NCBI RefSeq assembly: GCF_002896855.1
Contig: NZ_CP021850.1
Location: forward strand, 2,691,665 to 2,755,664
DNA length: 64,000 bases
From: Clostridium thermosuccinogenes
GTDB taxonomy: Bacteria; Bacillota; Clostridia; Acetivibrionales; DSM-5807
Reading direction: 5' to 3'
In this document: positions 45,137 to 54,620 of the stretch, in pieces
Layout of the letters: each line of letters begins with the position of its first letter
How positions within the stretch are numbered: the stretch's first letter is position 1
The notes under the pieces: model-generated
The model's input: the letters and a program-made list of their open reading frames with translations, nothing else
Told to the model about the DNA's origin: nothing
Databases searched by the model: none
Position numbers and translations under genes: made by a program

Positions 45137-45187
45137 GGTATTTTGATAAATTTTATTAAGTTTATACAATTTCATCAAATATCACAT

Positions 45188-45649
45188 TTACTTATCCCCT
45201 AAATCTATCCAACCCGCATCTATGCTGCCGTATTTTATCTCTATTCTTCCAAGGCAGATAGGCAAATTGAAACGTTTTGGTCCTGCACTTCCGGGATTAA
45301 AATACAATATTCCATTTTTCTCTTCTTTCTTTGGTTTATGGGAATGTCCATATATCACAATGTCAATACCAGCTGCCTTGGCATCCAAATCCATCATACT
45401 TATATCATGTATAACATAGATCAGCTTGCCTCCCGCCTCTACCGCCTGGGTCAACGGGAGGCTCCGAGCCCAGGCATCTCTGTCGTTATTGCCCCTTACT
45501 GCATAAACAGGAGCAATTTCCTTCAAGGCATCCAAAATATCCTGTCTGCCTATATCGCCCGCATGGACAATGATGTCGCTCCCTTTAAGCAGCTCCAATG
45601 CCTTTTCCGTCATCCTGCCATGGGTATCGGATATTACGCCTATTACCAT
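45188..45649 (-). CDS. YfcE-type metallophosphoesterase
   Basis: About 153 residues with the calcineurin-like phosphoesterase motifs in order: IGVISDTHGR (DxH), IIVHAGDIGR (GD), VRGNND (GNxD), and IVIYGHSHKPK (GHSH), ending with YFNPGSAGPKRF. The central His motif reads VIHDIS. YfcE/YtcP-type enzymes are Mn-dependent phosphodiesterases of unclear physiological role. The start is the ATG seven bases after GGGGAG; GTG five codons upstream is part of that site. It converges with no gene and stands alone. Confidence 0.9.
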   Translation of the reverse strand: MVIGVISDTHGRMTEKALELLKGSDIIVHAGDIGRQDILDALKEIAPVYAVRGNNDRDAWARSLPLTQAVEAGGKLIYVIHDISMMDLDAKAAGIDIVIYGHSHKPKKEEKNGILYFNPGSAGPKRFNLPICLGRIEIKYGSIDAGWIDLGDK

Positions 45650-45924
45650 CTTTTTTCTCCCCACTTCACTCTTTCGTATATATGCTTTTAGCTAAAACCA
45701 TTGCAGCATTTTTAAACCTTTGTGAGCATTTATCCTTATCTATTTTATCATAGGGTTGCTCCATACAAGGGATGTATGTCTGCACAACATATGCTTCAAG
45801 ACATATGCTTAATATTTGCAGCATCATATCCATAATATTCTGTTGCCGATAAATAGCATTTGCATGAGAACACGAACAATTTCATCTTTAAGCCTTCTTT
45901 GTCCTGATATGGCCAAGCCGTCCA

Positions 45925-46944
45925 TCACAGGGAATCCGGACTCCCCGATTGATGGAATGGAGATTCACTCTTTTTCCAATCAACCTGTGTCCACTGCTTT
46001 ACGCAAATGCCGTCATCCCGGCAATAAAAGGTTTCTATGTTTTCGCTGCTTTTATCGTACAATGAGCGGGATATAATAGAATCACCCTCCGGGTTACGCT
46101 TGTGAGTTTCGACAATGATAAACTCAGTATTCTCTTCCGGTATAAGAGTATCCGGCAGCTCCCCGGGAGTATACTCGGCCCGTGAAAGGACAGTGCTGTC
46201 CTTATCCATTTGTATTATGACTATCCGTTCCGGAGGAAACATCACAGCCAGTGTGATTTTGATCAAAGTATTCGTCTTCTTGCTTTTTCCGTTCGTGGTA
46301 ACAGTCTTGGTTTCCTCAAGGATTCGGGAGAAGACATAATCTTCATTTTGCTCACCGCTTATCGAAATACCGTTCCCGGAAACGGCATAAATACTGCCAT
46401 TGGCCTCCTGGTAAATGGGATTGATATAAAAGGTGCTGCTGGAACGGCCGAGAGATATATAAATCGTACCTTCCAATGTTATCCTCTCTTCATCGTCGCT
46501 ATAATGAAGGCCTGATTTTCCATCGCTGATCGCTTCATCGGAGCCTGTTGTGGTAATGTCATGCTTATTCTCAGTAGCCGGGATATTTGCCGAAAAATAT
46601 GGAATTCCTTCAACACCTTCAAAGACAAATTCTTTTGTATCAAAGGTTTCTCCAGTCTCTTCATTGGTATGGGTCAGTGTTGCCAGTGTGGCATAAAGGC
46701 GGCCTTGATATCGGCTGATGCTTCCGTCAATGATGATTTCGCCTTTGTCGAACATTTTACTCATATTATCTTTAACATATCCCTCCATATCAAACAGGTC
46801 GAGATATTTTTGGGTAACAAAAACACCGATAAGCCTGTCGGCGTTTTTGTTCTCTCCGGCATCCTCCCGGGCAAGCCGGCAGCCGGTCAAGGCAAACAGT
46901 ACAGCAGCAGCTAAACACGCCGCAAGCATTTTTTTACTCATCAT
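45925..46944 (-). CDS. Predicted lipoprotein, last gene of a DUF2975/XRE operon
   Basis: About 339 residues. Signal peptide MMSKKMLAACLAAAVLFALTGC with lipobox ALTGC. The mature part is beta-rich (DGSISRYQGRLYATLATLTH, ITLEGTIYISLGRSSSTFYI, NTLIKITLAVMFPPERIVII) and has a cysteine pair near the end (FYCRDDGIC). The family is not recognised. Its ATG lies six bases after GGAGG inside the XRE gene and overlaps that gene's stop by about ten bases, so the two are coupled. A surface role under control of the regulator pair is inferred only from this linkage. Confidence 0.7.
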   Translation of the reverse strand: MMSKKMLAACLAAAVLFALTGCRLAREDAGENKNADRLIGVFVTQKYLDLFDMEGYVKDNMSKMFDKGEIIIDGSISRYQGRLYATLATLTHTNEETGETFDTKEFVFEGVEGIPYFSANIPATENKHDITTTGSDEAISDGKSGLHYSDDEERITLEGTIYISLGRSSSTFYINPIYQEANGSIYAVSGNGISISGEQNEDYVFSRILEETKTVTTNGKSKKTNTLIKITLAVMFPPERIVIIQMDKDSTVLSRAEYTPGELPDTLIPEENTEFIIVETHKRNPEGDSIISRSLYDKSSENIETFYCRDDGICVKQWTQVDWKKSESPFHQSGSPDSL

Positions 46945-47161
46945 CCTCATCCTCCAGATTACCATCGAATTTCAAAATATCTCCCACATCACAGTCAAGA
47001 TAGTAGCAAATCTTGTTTATCGTACTAAACCGAACGCCTTTCGCTTTACCGCTTCGTAGAATGGACAGGTTGGCCTCGGTGATGCCTATTTTGGCGCACA
47101 GCTCTTTGGAGGTCATTCCCCGTGCCTTGAGGACTTCTTCAAGGTGGACCCTTATAGCCAT
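46934..47161 (-). CDS. Small XRE-family regulator (YozG-like)
   Basis: A 75-residue Cro/CI-type HTH protein: MAIRVHLEEVLKARGMTSKE, LCAKIGITEANLSILRSGKA, with the FSTINKICYYLDCDVGDILK helix and an acidic tail (LEDEDDE). The start is the ATG at 47161 after GAGGAGG; the longer frame upstream overlaps the membrane gene and is not used. Small XRE proteins of this type are regularly paired with DUF2975 membrane proteins, as here (13-base gap). A dyad upstream of the operon may be its operator. Confidence 0.88.
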   Translation of the reverse strand: MAIRVHLEEVLKARGMTSKELCAKIGITEANLSILRSGKAKGVRFSTINKICYYLDCDVGDILKFDGNLEDEDDE

Positions 47162-47174
47162 ATACGAGACCTCC

Positions 47175-48143
47175 TCATATGAACATGTCGTTATCATCCT
47201 TAAGCTGCTTGTTTTCTTTGATGTACTGCGCCAGCAAAAGCACAGCCAATGTAAAGGCAACTGAAATAAGGGGTATCTGAACAGAGCCGTTCATCACTGC
47301 CAGCATTTTGATGAAAACCAGCTGCAAAAGGTTGAAGCCTATATTGGAAATCACGATTACTGCCAGCGCCATTCCGCATAAGCGGGAGAGCTTTTCTGAA
47401 GCGTTGACGGCTGCTTCTGAGTAGCGATCGGCACTCAGTTCATCTAGCAGCTCCAAAGCAGCAAATACCACCAACACGTCCAATATATAAGGCAGTGCGT
47501 TGACGACATATTGCAGCACGAGAAATAAATAGCTCATTCCCAAGCTTTGCTCATTTCCTGTGTTTCTGGAACGAAGCGCATCAAAGGAATCCATAAGGCT
47601 GCTGAAATAAGCTCCGAAGGCAAGATATACAAACAGTGCATTCAGTGCACATAGCAGTATTTCCAGGTATTTTTGCAGTCTTCCGGTATCAGCATGAAAA
47701 AAGAGTCTCAGTATACGCAAAACGGCATATCCGATCAATACAGAGTATACCATGCCCCCCAGTACTGCCTTGGTAACGCTCTGACCGGCGGCATCGCCAA
47801 AATACGGGCCGAGCAAGCCTGGATTTATCATCATATAAACAACCGCAAAAAGTACTATGCTCAGTACTGCCAGCAGTGCATCCTCAGGGTACAGCCGGCG
47901 CACTCTTTTTAATGAGTACAGTATACCCACCGGTATGAGACACAGAGTAGTATACAAAACAATGGATATTATATTGCCTGTATCTCCCGATAATGATAGT
48001 GCTCGCAATCCCAGTCCGATCTGCTCAAAGGGAAATGCCATTACAGCGGTAAAGGCTCTGGGCAGAATCTCACGGGCAGAGTGCAGCAATATGCAAAGTA
48101 CAGCTTCACATGCAAGAAATACACAAAGTTTTTTATGCTTCAT
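47175..48143 (-). CDS. DUF2975-like integral membrane protein
   Basis: A 322-residue protein with about eight membrane segments. The C-terminus AQYIKENKQLKDDNDMFI matches the characteristic end of DUF2975 proteins, which are encoded next to YozG-type regulators. It is longer than the usual 150-200 residues; the N-terminal half may be an added membrane domain. AAGGAG lies five bases before the ATG. The function of the family is unknown; sensing for the partner regulator is a common suggestion. Confidence 0.7.
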   Translation of the reverse strand: MKHKKLCVFLACEAVLCILLHSAREILPRAFTAVMAFPFEQIGLGLRALSLSGDTGNIISIVLYTTLCLIPVGILYSLKRVRRLYPEDALLAVLSIVLFAVVYMMINPGLLGPYFGDAAGQSVTKAVLGGMVYSVLIGYAVLRILRLFFHADTGRLQKYLEILLCALNALFVYLAFGAYFSSLMDSFDALRSRNTGNEQSLGMSYLFLVLQYVVNALPYILDVLVVFAALELLDELSADRYSEAAVNASEKLSRLCGMALAVIVISNIGFNLLQLVFIKMLAVMNGSVQIPLISVAFTLAVLLLAQYIKENKQLKDDNDMFI

Positions 48144-48168
48144 AATGACTCCTTAAAATTATTGTTTT

Positions 48169-48207
48169 ACGATAATTTCTATTCCATTATATTCCGCAAA
48201 TTATCGT
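48169..48207 (-). promoter_or_regulatory. Inverted repeat upstream of the DUF2975/XRE operon
   Basis: ACGATAATTT (48169-48178) and AAATTATCGT (48198-48207) are perfect 10-base inverted arms 19 bases apart, centred 45 bases upstream of the membrane-protein ATG. Two sites on about the same DNA face at promoter position suggest an operator, perhaps for the operon's own XRE protein. Confidence 0.55.
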
Positions 48208-48325
48208 TTGTCAATAATTTTTTTGCAAAACAAAAAGCCGTACACCTGGTAAAAATTTCATTCCGAGGCGGTAACAGCTTTATGAGTACAGTGGTTTACA
48301 AGTTTTCACCTTTTCAACCCAATAT

Positions 48326-48355
48326 AAAAAGCCGTATCCATCACCTCGATACGGC
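48326..48355 (-). terminator. Terminator after the SDR gene
   Basis: GCCGTATC (48331-48338) pairs with GATACGGC (48348-48355) around a 9-nt loop, and on the minus strand TTTTTAT follows. It lies 20 bases after the SDR stop. Confidence 0.88.
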
Positions 48356-48375
48356 ATAGCAAAAAGATACAGGTT

Positions 48376-49134
48376 TTAGTGTGCAGTAAGGCCACCATCA
48401 ACAGCTATGCACTGCCCGTTTATATAAGTGGAATCCTCACTTGCTAGAAATACCGCAACTGTGGCAATTTCATGACCCTTCCCCATACGGACGGACGGGC
48501 CTTTTACTGCAATCTCCATTCCGGCATGGTTTATGTTTCTCATGTAAGCTCCTGTTGCTATCTCTGTTTCAACCCCACCCGGGCAGATTGCGTTGCATCG
48601 GATATTTTTATTGGCATACATGGAGGCTGTATTTTTAGTCAACCCAACCAACCCATGCTTTGAGGCAGTATATGCTGCCCCGGCCCTGGAACCGCAAAGG
48701 CCACCTATCGAAGCCACATTAATGATAATACCGCTTCCCTTTTTCAGAAAATGCTCCAATGCCTTTTTGGTCGCATAAAAAGGAGCATTTAAGTTGACAT
48801 TTATGACATTTTCCCACATTTCCTCGTCTGCATCACCAGCAGGGCTGAAATCATCCATTATCCCTGCATTGTTAACAAGAATATCCAAGGTGCCAAATCT
48901 ATTTACAGCTTCATCAATCATAGCTTTAACCTGATTCTTATCCGCCATATCGGCAACAAAGGGTACTATTTCTCCGGCAAGCTCTTTAGCACTTTCTGCC
49001 AAACTGTTCAACCTATCGGCACGTCTTGCCACCGCCAATACTTTTGCACCTTCTTTTGCATAGTAGTAAGCGATATCTTTACCCATTCCAGCACTTGCAC
49101 CAGTAACTACTGCGACTTTTCCGTTAAGTTTCAT
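48376..49134 (-). CDS. Short-chain dehydrogenase/reductase
   Basis: A 252-residue classical SDR: TGASAGMGKDIA (nucleotide binding), ARRADR (a basic residue pattern favouring NADPH), VADMAD, NNAGIMDD, catalytic INVASIGGL with Ser, YTASKHG (Tyr and Lys), CPGGVETEI and the C-terminal YINGQCIAVDGGLTAH. It oxidises or reduces a hydroxyl or keto group; the substrate cannot be told. Glucose-1-dehydrogenase-like and 3-oxoacyl reductase-like enzymes share this pattern. AAGGAGG precedes the ATG, and the gene has its own terminator. Confidence 0.93.
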   Translation of the reverse strand: MKLNGKVAVVTGASAGMGKDIAYYYAKEGAKVLAVARRADRLNSLAESAKELAGEIVPFVADMADKNQVKAMIDEAVNRFGTLDILVNNAGIMDDFSPAGDADEEMWENVINVNLNAPFYATKKALEHFLKKGSGIIINVASIGGLCGSRAGAAYTASKHGLVGLTKNTASMYANKNIRCNAICPGGVETEIATGAYMRNINHAGMEIAVKGPSVRMGKGHEIATVAVFLASEDSTYINGQCIAVDGGLTAH

Positions 49135-49732
49135 CGTCCATTCCTCCTTTATTTGCTGCGTCTTGCTTTGTATGCTTTGTTATTTTATTAACAATTATAT
49201 TTTACAATATAGTTAAAAATTTATCAAGCCAAATTTGAACATAGCAGTAAATATTGGGTCATATTTCTATTGATAAAAAAACATTTACTATTGATAAAGA
49301 CGATAAAGATTTCTTACTTCAATAATCTCTTTGGAGCCGTCAAAACTACCGAAAATGCTCATATAACAGCAGCTTAAAATCCCTGTTGCCGGCCGGTGGC
49401 CAAAACAAAAGCAATTTATATGCTTTCTTTGAGTACTTAACGCTTTGGAAAATGGAAACCGCATATGGAAATGATTTGAGTAATGCAGTAAAATGTAAAT
49501 GTTTATGCATCTGTTCCCAATTTGGCAGTATCAGGTTGCTTCTTAAATATTTAGTTGTAACCATAAATCCAAAGGAAAGAATTCTAATGCTCAATAATAT
49601 GAACATTCTATTTCAATCTATCCCGGAATACTGCAAGTGGAAAGAAACGGCAATGCTTCGATTGTAACAATGGCAGTTTCTTGCTTCGCATAATATTGTG
49701 CGATAGCCATAACTTCAGTTCCATCGCAAGGT
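49135..49732. other. Intergenic stretch, nothing recognised
   Basis: About 600 bases between the SDR and MFS genes. The short frames on both strands (49346-49667) overlap each other antisense and have no ribosome binding site. No repeat or RNA structure was noticed. Confidence 0.4.
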
Positions 49733-50992
49733 TCACGTACCTGAGGTGCGGCGATAGAATAAGGTCGTTGCCAGGATACCTAACAGCAGCAATGCAATGC
49801 TGAGAACAAAGGGCAATACTCTCGAGATATCGCTCAATAGCCCTCCTATGTACCCAAAGGGTACACTCACCAGCATTACTGTAGTCTGAAGCAAGGCCAT
49901 TATCCCTGAACGCTCCACAGGGTCCACGTGAATTGCGACCAGAGACTCTCTAAGGGTGTTTAAAACGGCTCCTCCCAGCGCTTCAAAAACCAGAGAAACC
50001 GATAATATCACATATCCCCATACACCGGCGTCAGATATGGAAATCAGCAATATACAACCGATTATAGAGCTGATGAATCCTCCATAAAGGGGCCATTTCA
50101 GCCTCGTCTGCCGTATCCTGGATACGACTGTGAAGAAAAGCAGAATTGCCAGTATGCTTCTTGCCATTGGAAAAATAGGCAGTAACGTATCCGGTATACC
50201 GATGCGGCGGGACGCAATAATCTGCCAGAAGGTCATTCCAAGCATACCTACAATCTCAACTAAGATGCTGATGATTATAGCAAATATCGTGCCGCGGGAG
50301 TTAATTATTTTACGCAATGCGCTTTTATACCCAGCCAGCATCTCTCCCCATGACATATTGCGGGACTCCTCACGCCGGATTTTCCCAACACCCGTTTCCG
50401 TTGAGAACTTATACAGTATTAATAATTTTGCTGTCATAACAATGAAAGCATTGATATAAAGTATCCGTATAGCCGGTGCCAGCGTCAGCTTTGACACCAG
50501 GATTGAAGATATAGGCGCAAACAGCGCGGAGAGATTTCCGGAAATTATGATCCAGGAATATATGTGGGTTATTTTATCCTTGGGAGCATCCTCTACCAGC
50601 AGACAATCCCAGGATACCGTAGTTATCTTCATCATTCCGTTAAGCAGCGCAGCTACCACAAAGAACCAAAAGCCCTGGCTGAATGCCCATATCAGGCAAG
50701 GAACGCTCCATGCCAGAAAATCAAAAATCGCAGTGCTCTTTCTGCGTCCCATTTTATCAACAATAGCACCCGATAAAAATGCACAAATCATCTGGGAAAA
50801 CATATAAATGGAAGTTACAATCCCCACCTGTACATCATTCATGCCGAAAGTAAGCATATATACCGTTGCATAAGGCAGACACAGGTTCATGGAAAGCCCC
50901 CACATAGGCTCAGTTAAAACACAAGCACGGGGATTACCGCGCAGTTCAATAAGGGTACGCAACAATTGGTGCTTCATAAGTATTTTCTTCAT
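49733..50992 (-). CDS. Major facilitator superfamily transporter
   Basis: A 419-residue, 12-helix transporter. Motif A lies after helix 2 (SGAIVDKMGRRKSTAIFDFL), and a long central loop (FSTETGVGKIRREESRNMSW) divides the two six-helix halves. The conserved start GNPRACVLTEPMWGLSMNLC, LPYATVYMLTFGMNDVQVGI is typical of a Firmicute MFS branch with no assigned substrate. AGAGGA precedes the ATG. It stands alone, so context gives no clue to the substrate. Confidence 0.88.
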   Translation of the reverse strand: MKKILMKHQLLRTLIELRGNPRACVLTEPMWGLSMNLCLPYATVYMLTFGMNDVQVGIVTSIYMFSQMICAFLSGAIVDKMGRRKSTAIFDFLAWSVPCLIWAFSQGFWFFVVAALLNGMMKITTVSWDCLLVEDAPKDKITHIYSWIIISGNLSALFAPISSILVSKLTLAPAIRILYINAFIVMTAKLLILYKFSTETGVGKIRREESRNMSWGEMLAGYKSALRKIINSRGTIFAIIISILVEIVGMLGMTFWQIIASRRIGIPDTLLPIFPMARSILAILLFFTVVSRIRQTRLKWPLYGGFISSIIGCILLISISDAGVWGYVILSVSLVFEALGGAVLNTLRESLVAIHVDPVERSGIMALLQTTVMLVSVPFGYIGGLLSDISRVLPFVLSIALLLLGILATTLFYRRTSGT

Positions 50993-51643
50993 TTAAGTTA
51001 TCCTCTCCCGATGCATAATAGGTCAAGAAGCTTAAAGAAAGGTTTTTCTTATTCATCCTGACACGCGCAGCAATCTTAATATTAAAGCAGACATAGCATA
51101 TTTTAATATTATAATCAGGTTTTCGCAAGTACATATTTAATAGGATTGTCCGAGAGCTTCGTAAACGGTTTGTCAATTCCCTGTTGCTCTCTTATGCGCA
51201 GCTTATGAGGATTGCATTTGATTTATGATGAATGGGTTTATTGAAGGATTGTACCCCTAGGCTTTTTGCGATATCACCGGCTTGTTTATGCCAGAATATG
51301 CAAAAAGGAAGCAGCGCTTCCGAATCTCAATAAAACTTATAAAATATTTTGCTCTAACCAAGCAAGTCCATATAAAAGACTGTGACCGACCCTTTGATAG
51401 TGCCGGACACACCTTTAAGGAATGGGTCTCTTTTTCTGTGGGAGGGAAGAAATGAGTCCGATAACGGCATTTGTCCGGACCAATTCTTGGGCGGTCCAGT
51501 CTCTATGTTTTTATACACCTCTCAGCATTCAACTTGATTACCCAGCACTGTATATTTATCGTATGCTATTTAATTCTGATGTAAGCACTGGCCTTTCAAT
51601 ATTTCTCCTTTGGCTTTTCAGAGGACACTTTCCTAGTGAATAT
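50993..51643. other. Intergenic stretch, nothing firmly recognised
   Basis: About 650 bases. The plus-strand frame at 51422-51649 has composition unlike a protein of this organism and runs into the end of the DUF2935 gene. The stretch near 51380-51410 (tgtgaccgaccctttgatagtg) looks like it could belong to a decayed mobile element, but I cannot support that. Confidence 0.4.
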
Positions 51644-52579
51644 TTATAATGAGTAATTATACCCCCTTGATTTCAGAATTCTGATATAGTGATTTGCTTC
51701 ACGCAGTACATGGTCTCCCAGCAGCGGATAGGCAATTGCTTTTATCGAGCAATCAAGCAGTCCTTTTGTACCCGATGCTTTAAAATCTCTCAATTCATTT
51801 GTTGCCTTTAAGCTTTCACCAGTAATATCTGCTAAACTCATCGCTTGATCATGGGCTGCAATGGCTTTCATGGTTAACTCATCAAACTCATTGCCAAAGT
51901 TGTTTGCTGTACTGATCAATTGCACTTCTGTGGGATCAAGGAGGCCGCGAATGAACTTTGAATGCTCTGCCATAATCCGGTTCCAGAAGATTTCCTGCTC
52001 CAGCAAATCCCTTTTGGTGAGGATTTCTTCACGTTTTTGCAGTTTGGTGAGCATTCCCAGATAGAATCTGGCTTCCCTTAAAATATGATCAATGAGAAGA
52101 GGATAATTTGTGGTGAACAATCTGCAAGAAATTACACTGTTCAGAATTCTTGATTTAAACTGTGCCAATGCAGAGGTTAATCCCATTGCTTTCTGATTCA
52201 GCATAAACACTCTTTGCTCCAATGCCGGACTTAGCATAAACCCCGGGCTGCCTGCCGCCAGGGCATTCTCTGCTTGCGTCAGATTGGAGTTGATTTGTAT
52301 TCCGGTATAATACTGAGAGACCCGTTCGGCATTTAGTGTCAAAGGAGTGACCAATTCCCCCGAAGCGATTACTTCAGGACTTATGACACCATTTGCCAGG
52401 GATATGGCTTCAGCCAGCAGCATCTCAAATTGATTCTTGAAGTTTTCAGCTTCTTCGGCCAGCCTTGCATCCTTTGCCGTAAAACTGCTTTCCAGAAAAA
52501 TTGAATGCTCCTTTGCAATTCGGCCAAAGAAAAGGTTAAGCTCCAAAGATAACCGTATATACTCCTCCCTCGTCAGCAT
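51644..52579 (-). CDS. DUF2935 protein, second copy
   Basis: A 311-residue paralogue of the gene at 26346. The first half has LNLFFGRIAKEHSIFLESSF and the second FWNRIMAEHSKFIRGLLDPT, with the same His/Glu spacing, ending LLGDHVLREANHYIRILKSR. Tandem ferritin-like bundles suggest bound metal; the function is unknown, and spore-formers often carry several copies. AGGAGGAG precedes the ATG with a short spacer. The two copies differ at most positions, so the duplication is old. Confidence 0.85.
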   Translation of the reverse strand: MLTREEYIRLSLELNLFFGRIAKEHSIFLESSFTAKDARLAEEAENFKNQFEMLLAEAISLANGVISPEVIASGELVTPLTLNAERVSQYYTGIQINSNLTQAENALAAGSPGFMLSPALEQRVFMLNQKAMGLTSALAQFKSRILNSVISCRLFTTNYPLLIDHILREARFYLGMLTKLQKREEILTKRDLLEQEIFWNRIMAEHSKFIRGLLDPTEVQLISTANNFGNEFDELTMKAIAAHDQAMSLADITGESLKATNELRDFKASGTKGLLDCSIKAIAYPLLGDHVLREANHYIRILKSRGYNYSL

Positions 52580-53079
52580 TAAATTCTCCTCCTAATTTAG
52601 ATATTGTTGCCGGTTTCGGCATCATAATAAATGCGACCACCGCATGATGCGATGCTTTCATCCATATAGTGAGGGCGCCTTGATACATTCGCTTTAGTGC
52701 TTGTCATGCATGAATAGTAGCGGGATACTCATCACTATAGGAAGTAATACATCTTTAGCATCTCTAACTGTGTATGTAGACTCACATGCACAATAAATCG
52801 TGCCTCGGTTTATCTTATGCTTATTATCAGGAAGTGTTACTGGCTTAATGCCAACAAAGTGGATTATTGCATCCTGAAGATTATTGCCTCCCAAGGACTT
52901 TGTAAATGAGAATAAATGTGCGGTAAACAGTATGGCACACCAAGAGATATTTAAAACTGCAGCCGGAGCAACAGGCAGTGTCCTGGTGAAAATCATATTC
53001 CCGATCCCAATTTGGTACTAACACGGTTCTACAAATCATACTCTTATATAGAAATTAATTTGGAGGAGTGCAAAGCTGA
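52580..53079. other. Intergenic stretch with a doubtful 100-codon frame
   Basis: About 500 bases. The minus-strand frame 52694-52996 (MIFTRTLPVAPAAVLNISWC..., cysteine-containing, partly hydrophobic) has only a weak GGGATCGGG upstream and no family match. It may be a decayed gene or chance. Confidence 0.35.
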
Positions 53080-54492
53080 TTGAAAAAAGTAAAAGTTAGC
53101 TTACGACCCATCGTTCGCAAGATAAATTTACCCACTGTCATAAAAACGGCTATACCTCCTGGGGATTCCATCGAAAGATTGTTTATTGCAACCCAGGCAG
53201 GAGAGATCTTTTACATAGGAAACGGAGGCATAAGAACTTTTCTGGATATTCGCCCGCGAATCATAAAGCTGGGTGCCTTTGGCGGCGGATATGATGAACG
53301 TGGGTTGCTGGGGCTGGCATTTCATCCCGAATTTTACTACAACGGCCTATTTTATATTCATTATTCGGTGGCAGGAACACAAGGTCCTGGGGCTCTTTCT
53401 GAACCCTTTAAACCCAACCCTTGTGATCCCGAAACTTTAAACCTGAAGTGGTTAAACAGAGAAGTTCAATATGATCATATTGATACAGTAGAAGAATGGG
53501 TTTGGCAGCCGAATCGTCAACCACAAAGGCGGCGGACATTACTTAATTTAAGAAGACCTTTTTTTAATCATAATGGCGTCAATAGCCTGAACTTTTCACC
53601 TGAAACAGGAAGGCTTGTTTTAACCACCGGAGATGGCGGCTCAGGCTACGATCCCTTTAATTTAAGCCAGGATGATATGGAAATCGCCGGTAAAATAATA
53701 GAAATTGATGTGTCCAAAAATACATTTATCAACAATCCACCTGTAGTTACACGTTTTGATGAGCTTCCAGCATCCATTCTGGATACACTGACGGTAATTG
53801 CCAAAGGGGTACGCAATATAACCGGTATTTCATATCAAAGAATCTATAACCGTTATATCAAATATGTGGGAAATGTAGGTCAGGATCTGGTAGAGTCCAT
53901 TTTCTCCTTCGCATATTATAAACCAATTCCCGCAACTTACCTTCTTCAGGCCTCCTTGATGAGAACTGCGCCTGACTTGGAAGGATTTATCAACCTGGGC
54001 TGGCGAGGATGGGAAGGCGATTTGCCCACCTCGATTATAAGAGAGTGCTCCGAAAATCCGGCTCTGGATGAAATGACAATTGCTTATTATAATGAAGCAA
54101 TTGAAACTTCAGTGCGGCGTATTCCACCTCTGACCTGTTATTATCACAGAGATCCAAGACCCGATAAGTTTGAAGGAACTGCCCTTACAGGAGTCCAGCC
54201 ATATTTGGGAAATGAAATTCCCGATTTAAAGGAAAGCATTGTATTTACCGATTTTGTCCGGCAAGGCTCTCAGCTTCCTGCAAGAGGTGTTTTAGCTTAC
54301 ACCAATGTAAGAACGGATTGTAAACTGAGTGATTTTGGTATTATTGAAACCGATTATGATTTTGGAAATCAATCTGCTTTTTATGTAAGCCTGGGGGCAA
54401 ATATGAACCAAACCAGACTATATTTGGGCGTTTATGGCTCTGCTAATGTGACTGATTATAACCAGGGAACTGTTTTTGAAATTGCTCCCTGA
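53080..54492 (+). CDS. Glucose/sorbosone dehydrogenase-like beta-propeller
   Basis: A 470-residue protein of the GSDH/PQQ-sugar-dehydrogenase fold: LFIATQAGEIFYIGNGGIRT, the hallmark DERGLLGLAFHPEFYYNGLF, FFNHNGVNSLNFSPETGRLV, TTGDGGSGYDPFNLSQD and a long C-terminal part with GWRGWEGDLP. Characterised members use PQQ to oxidise sugars outside the cell; this one has no signal peptide, and nothing in the window makes PQQ. The start is a TTG 11 bases after GGAGGAG. A terminator follows, so it is monocistronic. It may be a sugar-binding propeller without redox activity. Confidence 0.8.
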   Translation: MKKVKVSLRPIVRKINLPTVIKTAIPPGDSIERLFIATQAGEIFYIGNGGIRTFLDIRPRIIKLGAFGGGYDERGLLGLAFHPEFYYNGLFYIHYSVAGTQGPGALSEPFKPNPCDPETLNLKWLNREVQYDHIDTVEEWVWQPNRQPQRRRTLLNLRRPFFNHNGVNSLNFSPETGRLVLTTGDGGSGYDPFNLSQDDMEIAGKIIEIDVSKNTFINNPPVVTRFDELPASILDTLTVIAKGVRNITGISYQRIYNRYIKYVGNVGQDLVESIFSFAYYKPIPATYLLQASLMRTAPDLEGFINLGWRGWEGDLPTSIIRECSENPALDEMTIAYYNEAIETSVRRIPPLTCYYHRDPRPDKFEGTALTGVQPYLGNEIPDLKESIVFTDFVRQGSQLPARGVLAYTNVRTDCKLSDFGIIETDYDFGNQSAFYVSLGANMNQTRLYLGVYGSANVTDYNQGTVFEIAP

Positions 54493-54581
54493 TGGAATAA
54501 TTTTGCTTTAATCATGTGAGACCTCTCCAACCCTAACAACAATCTCCACATGTTATAACTATTTTGCACTTATTGAAATAT

Positions 54582-54620
54582 ATAACAGTGCTCAACTTAA
54601 CGAACACTGTTATATTACTT
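54582..54620 (+). terminator. Terminator after the GSDH-like gene
   Basis: ATAACAGTG (54582-54590) pairs with CACTGTTAT (54605-54613) around a 14-nt loop, and ATTACTTTTT follows. Confidence 0.75.

Larger units (their letters stand above)
44019..45187. other. 1.17-kb non-coding region downstream of a CIRCE promoter
   Basis: No frame of 60 or more codons exists here on either strand. Reading the minus strand from the promoter at 45109-45136: CIRCE operator, about 180 AT-rich bases, a possible 21-codon ORF (44833-44898), an imperfect long hairpin (TAATATGG/CCATATTA with an inner GCCG/CGGC pairing, about 44625-44688), then the hairpin array (44170-44570) and the nucleotidyltransferase gene. It could be a long leader or a free-standing RNA. 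Confidence 0.6.

Noticed and set aside
49346-49667. Short frames on both strands between SDR and MFS genes
   Set aside because: Antisense overlap, no start signals, composition typical of non-coding AT-rich DNA.
51422-51649. 75-codon plus-strand frame
   Set aside because: Only a distant GGGAGGG inside the frame, no recognisable domain, and it ends within the DUF2935 gene.
52694-52996. 100-codon minus-strand frame
   Set aside because: Weak initiation region and no family match; recorded only as part of the intergenic stretch.
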